A stretch of 8,604 nucleotides of DNA, taken from Candidatus Methanomethylophilaceae archaeon (GTDB lineage Archaea; Thermoplasmatota; Thermoplasmata; Methanomassiliicoccales; Methanomethylophilaceae). The position numbers and the translations under genes are program-made. Location: positions 1-8,604 of the forward strand of contig JAFZXW010000215.1 in the NCBI GenBank assembly GCA_017616575.1, given 5' to 3'. The notes under the pieces were generated by a model that saw only the letters and a program-made list of their open reading frames with translations, was not told the DNA's origin and ran no database searches. Of the stretch, positions 7,421-8,604 are shown piece after piece; the stretch's first letter is position 1; every line of letters begins with the position of its first letter.

Positions 7421-8604
7421 CGATCACGTTGTCGTCGTCCGCGTCCTCGTAAATCCATTCTCCGGTGAATCCCTTCTTCTTAGGGACCGCCGGGACCACG
7501 TCCTTGTCCTCCTCGGAGCTGATGATCGCCTCGGCGTACTTCTCGCCGTCCACGAAGAACGAGGCGCGGTACTCCTTGGGGGTGTACACGGCGAACATGT
7601 CCGCGGAGTCCTCCCCGGTCTGCTCGTACTGCCATTCTCCGTTGAAATCCTCTTTCTTAGGGACTTCCGGGATGCTGTCGAGCTCGTTCTCGTCGGCGAC
7701 CTCGCATTCCGCGTACTTTTCGCCGTCCACATAGAACGTGAGCTTGAATTTCTTGGAGGGCACATAGACCGCGTCGATCCTCGCGCTGCACCCGTCTATG
7801 ACGGTGTACGCCCACTCCCCGTCGAATCCTTTCTTGGCCGGGACCGGGGGAAGGACGAAGTCCTCGTCGGCGTCTACGCGCTTCTCGGCGAACTTCTCGT
7901 CGTCCACGAAGAACACCAGGTCATAGTAGGCCGGCTTGTACACCGCCTCGACGACGGCCACGTTGTCACCGACGTCCTCGTACTGCCACTCGCCCTTGCA
8001 TCCTTCCTTGGGAGGGACGGCAGGGATATCCACATTCGATCCCGGGGAAGCGGCCCTTTCCGCTATCATCTCGCCGTCGGCGAAGAATCTGAGGAGATAG
8101 GTCACCGGGGTGTATACCGCGTCGATCCTCGCGCTGCACCCGTCTATGACGGTGTACGCCCATTCCCCGTTGCAGTCTTCTTTCTCAGGGACAGGGGGGA
8201 GGTCGAAGTCCTCGTCGGGATCGACGCGCTTCTCGGCGTATTTGATGTCGTCCACGAAGAACACGAGGTCGTAGTAAGCAGGCGTATAGGCCGCCTCCAC
8301 GTTCACCACGTTTCCGCAGACCTCGTACTGCCATTCGCCCTTGCATCCTTCTTTGGCAGGAACCTCAGGTATTATGATGTCCGATTCGGCGGAGGCGGTG
8401 GTGCTGGCGATCTCTTTCCCGTCCACGATGTATCTTATCTTGTATTCGATAGGGGCGTACATCGCGTCCACGCGTGCGCTGCACCCGTCTATCACGGTGT
8501 ACCTCCACTCGCCGGTGTAGTCCTCCCTCTCCGGCACGGGCGGGATGTCTCCGAAGTCCTCAGCGCTCGCCTTCATCTCCGCGTACTTCTCGTCGTCCAC
8601 GAAG
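7395..8604 (-). CDS. Acidic tandem-repeat protein (InlB B-repeat / Listeria-Bacteroides-like), N-terminus beyond the window
   Basis: The minus-strand frame is open from the right edge to TGA 7397-7395, giving at least 402 residues. The GTG at 8600 is a Val codon inside a repeat (FVDDEKYAE), not the true start, so the gene continues to the right. The visible protein consists only of about seven units of 57-59 residues on the pattern Y-x4-F-x-VDGEKYAE...D-x-x-x-P-x-VP-x-KEG-x-x-GEW-x-Y...AVYTP. This resembles the beta-rich InlB B-repeat/Listeria-Bacteroides repeats of extracellular adhesin-like proteins, although the usual 'GW' core is 'GEW' here, so the family match is moderate. Asp and Glu dominate. 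The C-terminus stops inside the last repeat at VYTPE, with no membrane anchor or sorting signal; any signal peptide or anchor must be N-terminal. Surface location is inferred from repeat type only. It converges on the Sel1-repeat gene. Confidence 0.8.
   Translation of the reverse strand, partial: FVDDEKYAEMKASAEDFGDIPPVPEREDYTGEWRYTVIDGCSARVDAMYAPIEYKIRYIVDGKEIASTTASAESDIIIPEVPAKEGCKGEWQYEVCGNVVNVEAAYTPAYYDLVFFVDDIKYAEKRVDPDEDFDLPPVPEKEDCNGEWAYTVIDGCSARIDAVYTPVTYLLRFFADGEMIAERAASPGSNVDIPAVPPKEGCKGEWQYEDVGDNVAVVEAVYKPAYYDLVFFVDDEKFAEKRVDADEDFVLPPVPAKKGFDGEWAYTVIDGCSARIDAVYVPSKKFKLTFYVDGEKYAECEVADENELDSIPEVPKKEDFNGEWQYEQTGEDSADMFAVYTPKEYRASFFVDGEKYAEAIISSEEDKDVVPAVPKKKGFTGEWIYEDADDDNVIVTAVYTPE
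7768..7814. repeat. 47-bp perfect direct repeat, copy 1
   Basis: These 47 bases are identical to 8116-8162, 348 bp away. The segment encodes the core of a type A unit (AYTVIDGCSARIDAV) in the minus-strand repeat gene. One mismatch follows, then 7 more identical bases. A third, diverged copy lies near 8464-8505. Confidence 0.85.
8116..8162. repeat. 47-bp perfect direct repeat, copy 2
   Basis: This is the second copy of the 47-bp identical segment at 7768-7814. It lies at the equivalent place in the preceding A-B pair of the repeat gene. Identity at synonymous positions points to recent duplication or gene conversion rather than selection on protein sequence alone. Confidence 0.85.

Larger units (their letters stand above)
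7398..8604 (-). repeat. Seven tandem 57-59-residue coding repeats with two alternating types
   Basis: Units in protein order are 8604-8433 (missing its first residues), 8432-8262, 8261-8088, 8087-7914, 7913-7737, 7736-7560 and 7559-7398. Units 1, 3 and 5 are type A, with YTVIDGCSARIDAVY-like cores. Units 2 and 4 are type B, with KEGCKGEWQYE and PAYYDLV. Units 6 and 7 fit neither type and have lost the shared cysteine positions. Type A units recur every 345-348 bp, so the duplicated block was an A-B pair rather than a single unit. Confidence 0.85.

Noticed and set aside
8598..8600. GTG at 8600 as the start codon of the repeat protein
   Set aside because: It encodes the Val of the repeated FVDDEKYAE motif, with the preceding Phe codon present at 8603-8601, so the frame continues past the window edge.

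Overview
The window is GC-rich, tightly packed DNA that looks archaeal. The best fit is a host-associated methanogen of the Methanomassiliicoccales / Thermoplasmata type. This rests on a CobN-type chelatase paired with separate ChlI/ChlD-like AAA+ subunits, a TATA-box promoter with one apparently leaderless start, frequent AGG and ATA codons, and a Sel1-repeat protein beside a long repeat protein. The lineage is an inference from content and style, with no marker gene to settle it. There are four intact or nearly intact genes plus one truncated gene, and no tRNA, rRNA, IS element or CRISPR array was seen.

Left part (1-3743, minus strand): one very long open frame of at least 1247 codons, reading from 3743 leftward and still open at base 1. 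It is the large chelatase subunit (CobN/BchH family) and lacks only its 3' end. Many shorter frames on both strands here are shadows of it.

Centre (3744-6610): a 69-bp divergent intergenic region carries one nearly symmetric TATA element. It is placed so that it could serve both cobN (leaderless, leftward) and a rightward operon. That operon begins with a ChlI/BchI-like AAA+ ATPase (3813-4835) and overlaps by 19 bp a ChlD/BchD-like protein with a AAA+ domain, an acidic/proline linker and a VWA domain with a complete MIDAS (4817-6610). Together the three genes could form a complete ATP-dependent metal chelatase: CobN binds the tetrapyrrole and metal, and the ChlI/ChlD rings act as the motor. 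Cobalt insertion for cobamide synthesis is the likeliest role, but the metal cannot be read from the sequence.

Right part (6611-8604): after a 63-bp gap comes a five-repeat Sel1-like (SLR) protein in the same direction as the chelatase operon. It converges on, and overlaps by 26 bp, the end of a minus-strand gene. That gene encodes an acidic protein built, as far as it is visible, entirely of about seven 57-59-residue units. Its first five visible units alternate between two types, giving a 345-348-bp higher-order period with a 47-bp stretch of perfect identity, a sign of recent duplication or gene conversion. Its N-terminus lies beyond the right edge. A GC-rich inverted repeat sits at the convergent junction.

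No clearly new biological system is demonstrated. The points most worth a second look are the shared divergent promoter, the identity of the chelated metal, the C4 cysteine cluster in the ChlI-like subunit, and the two-type repeat architecture.
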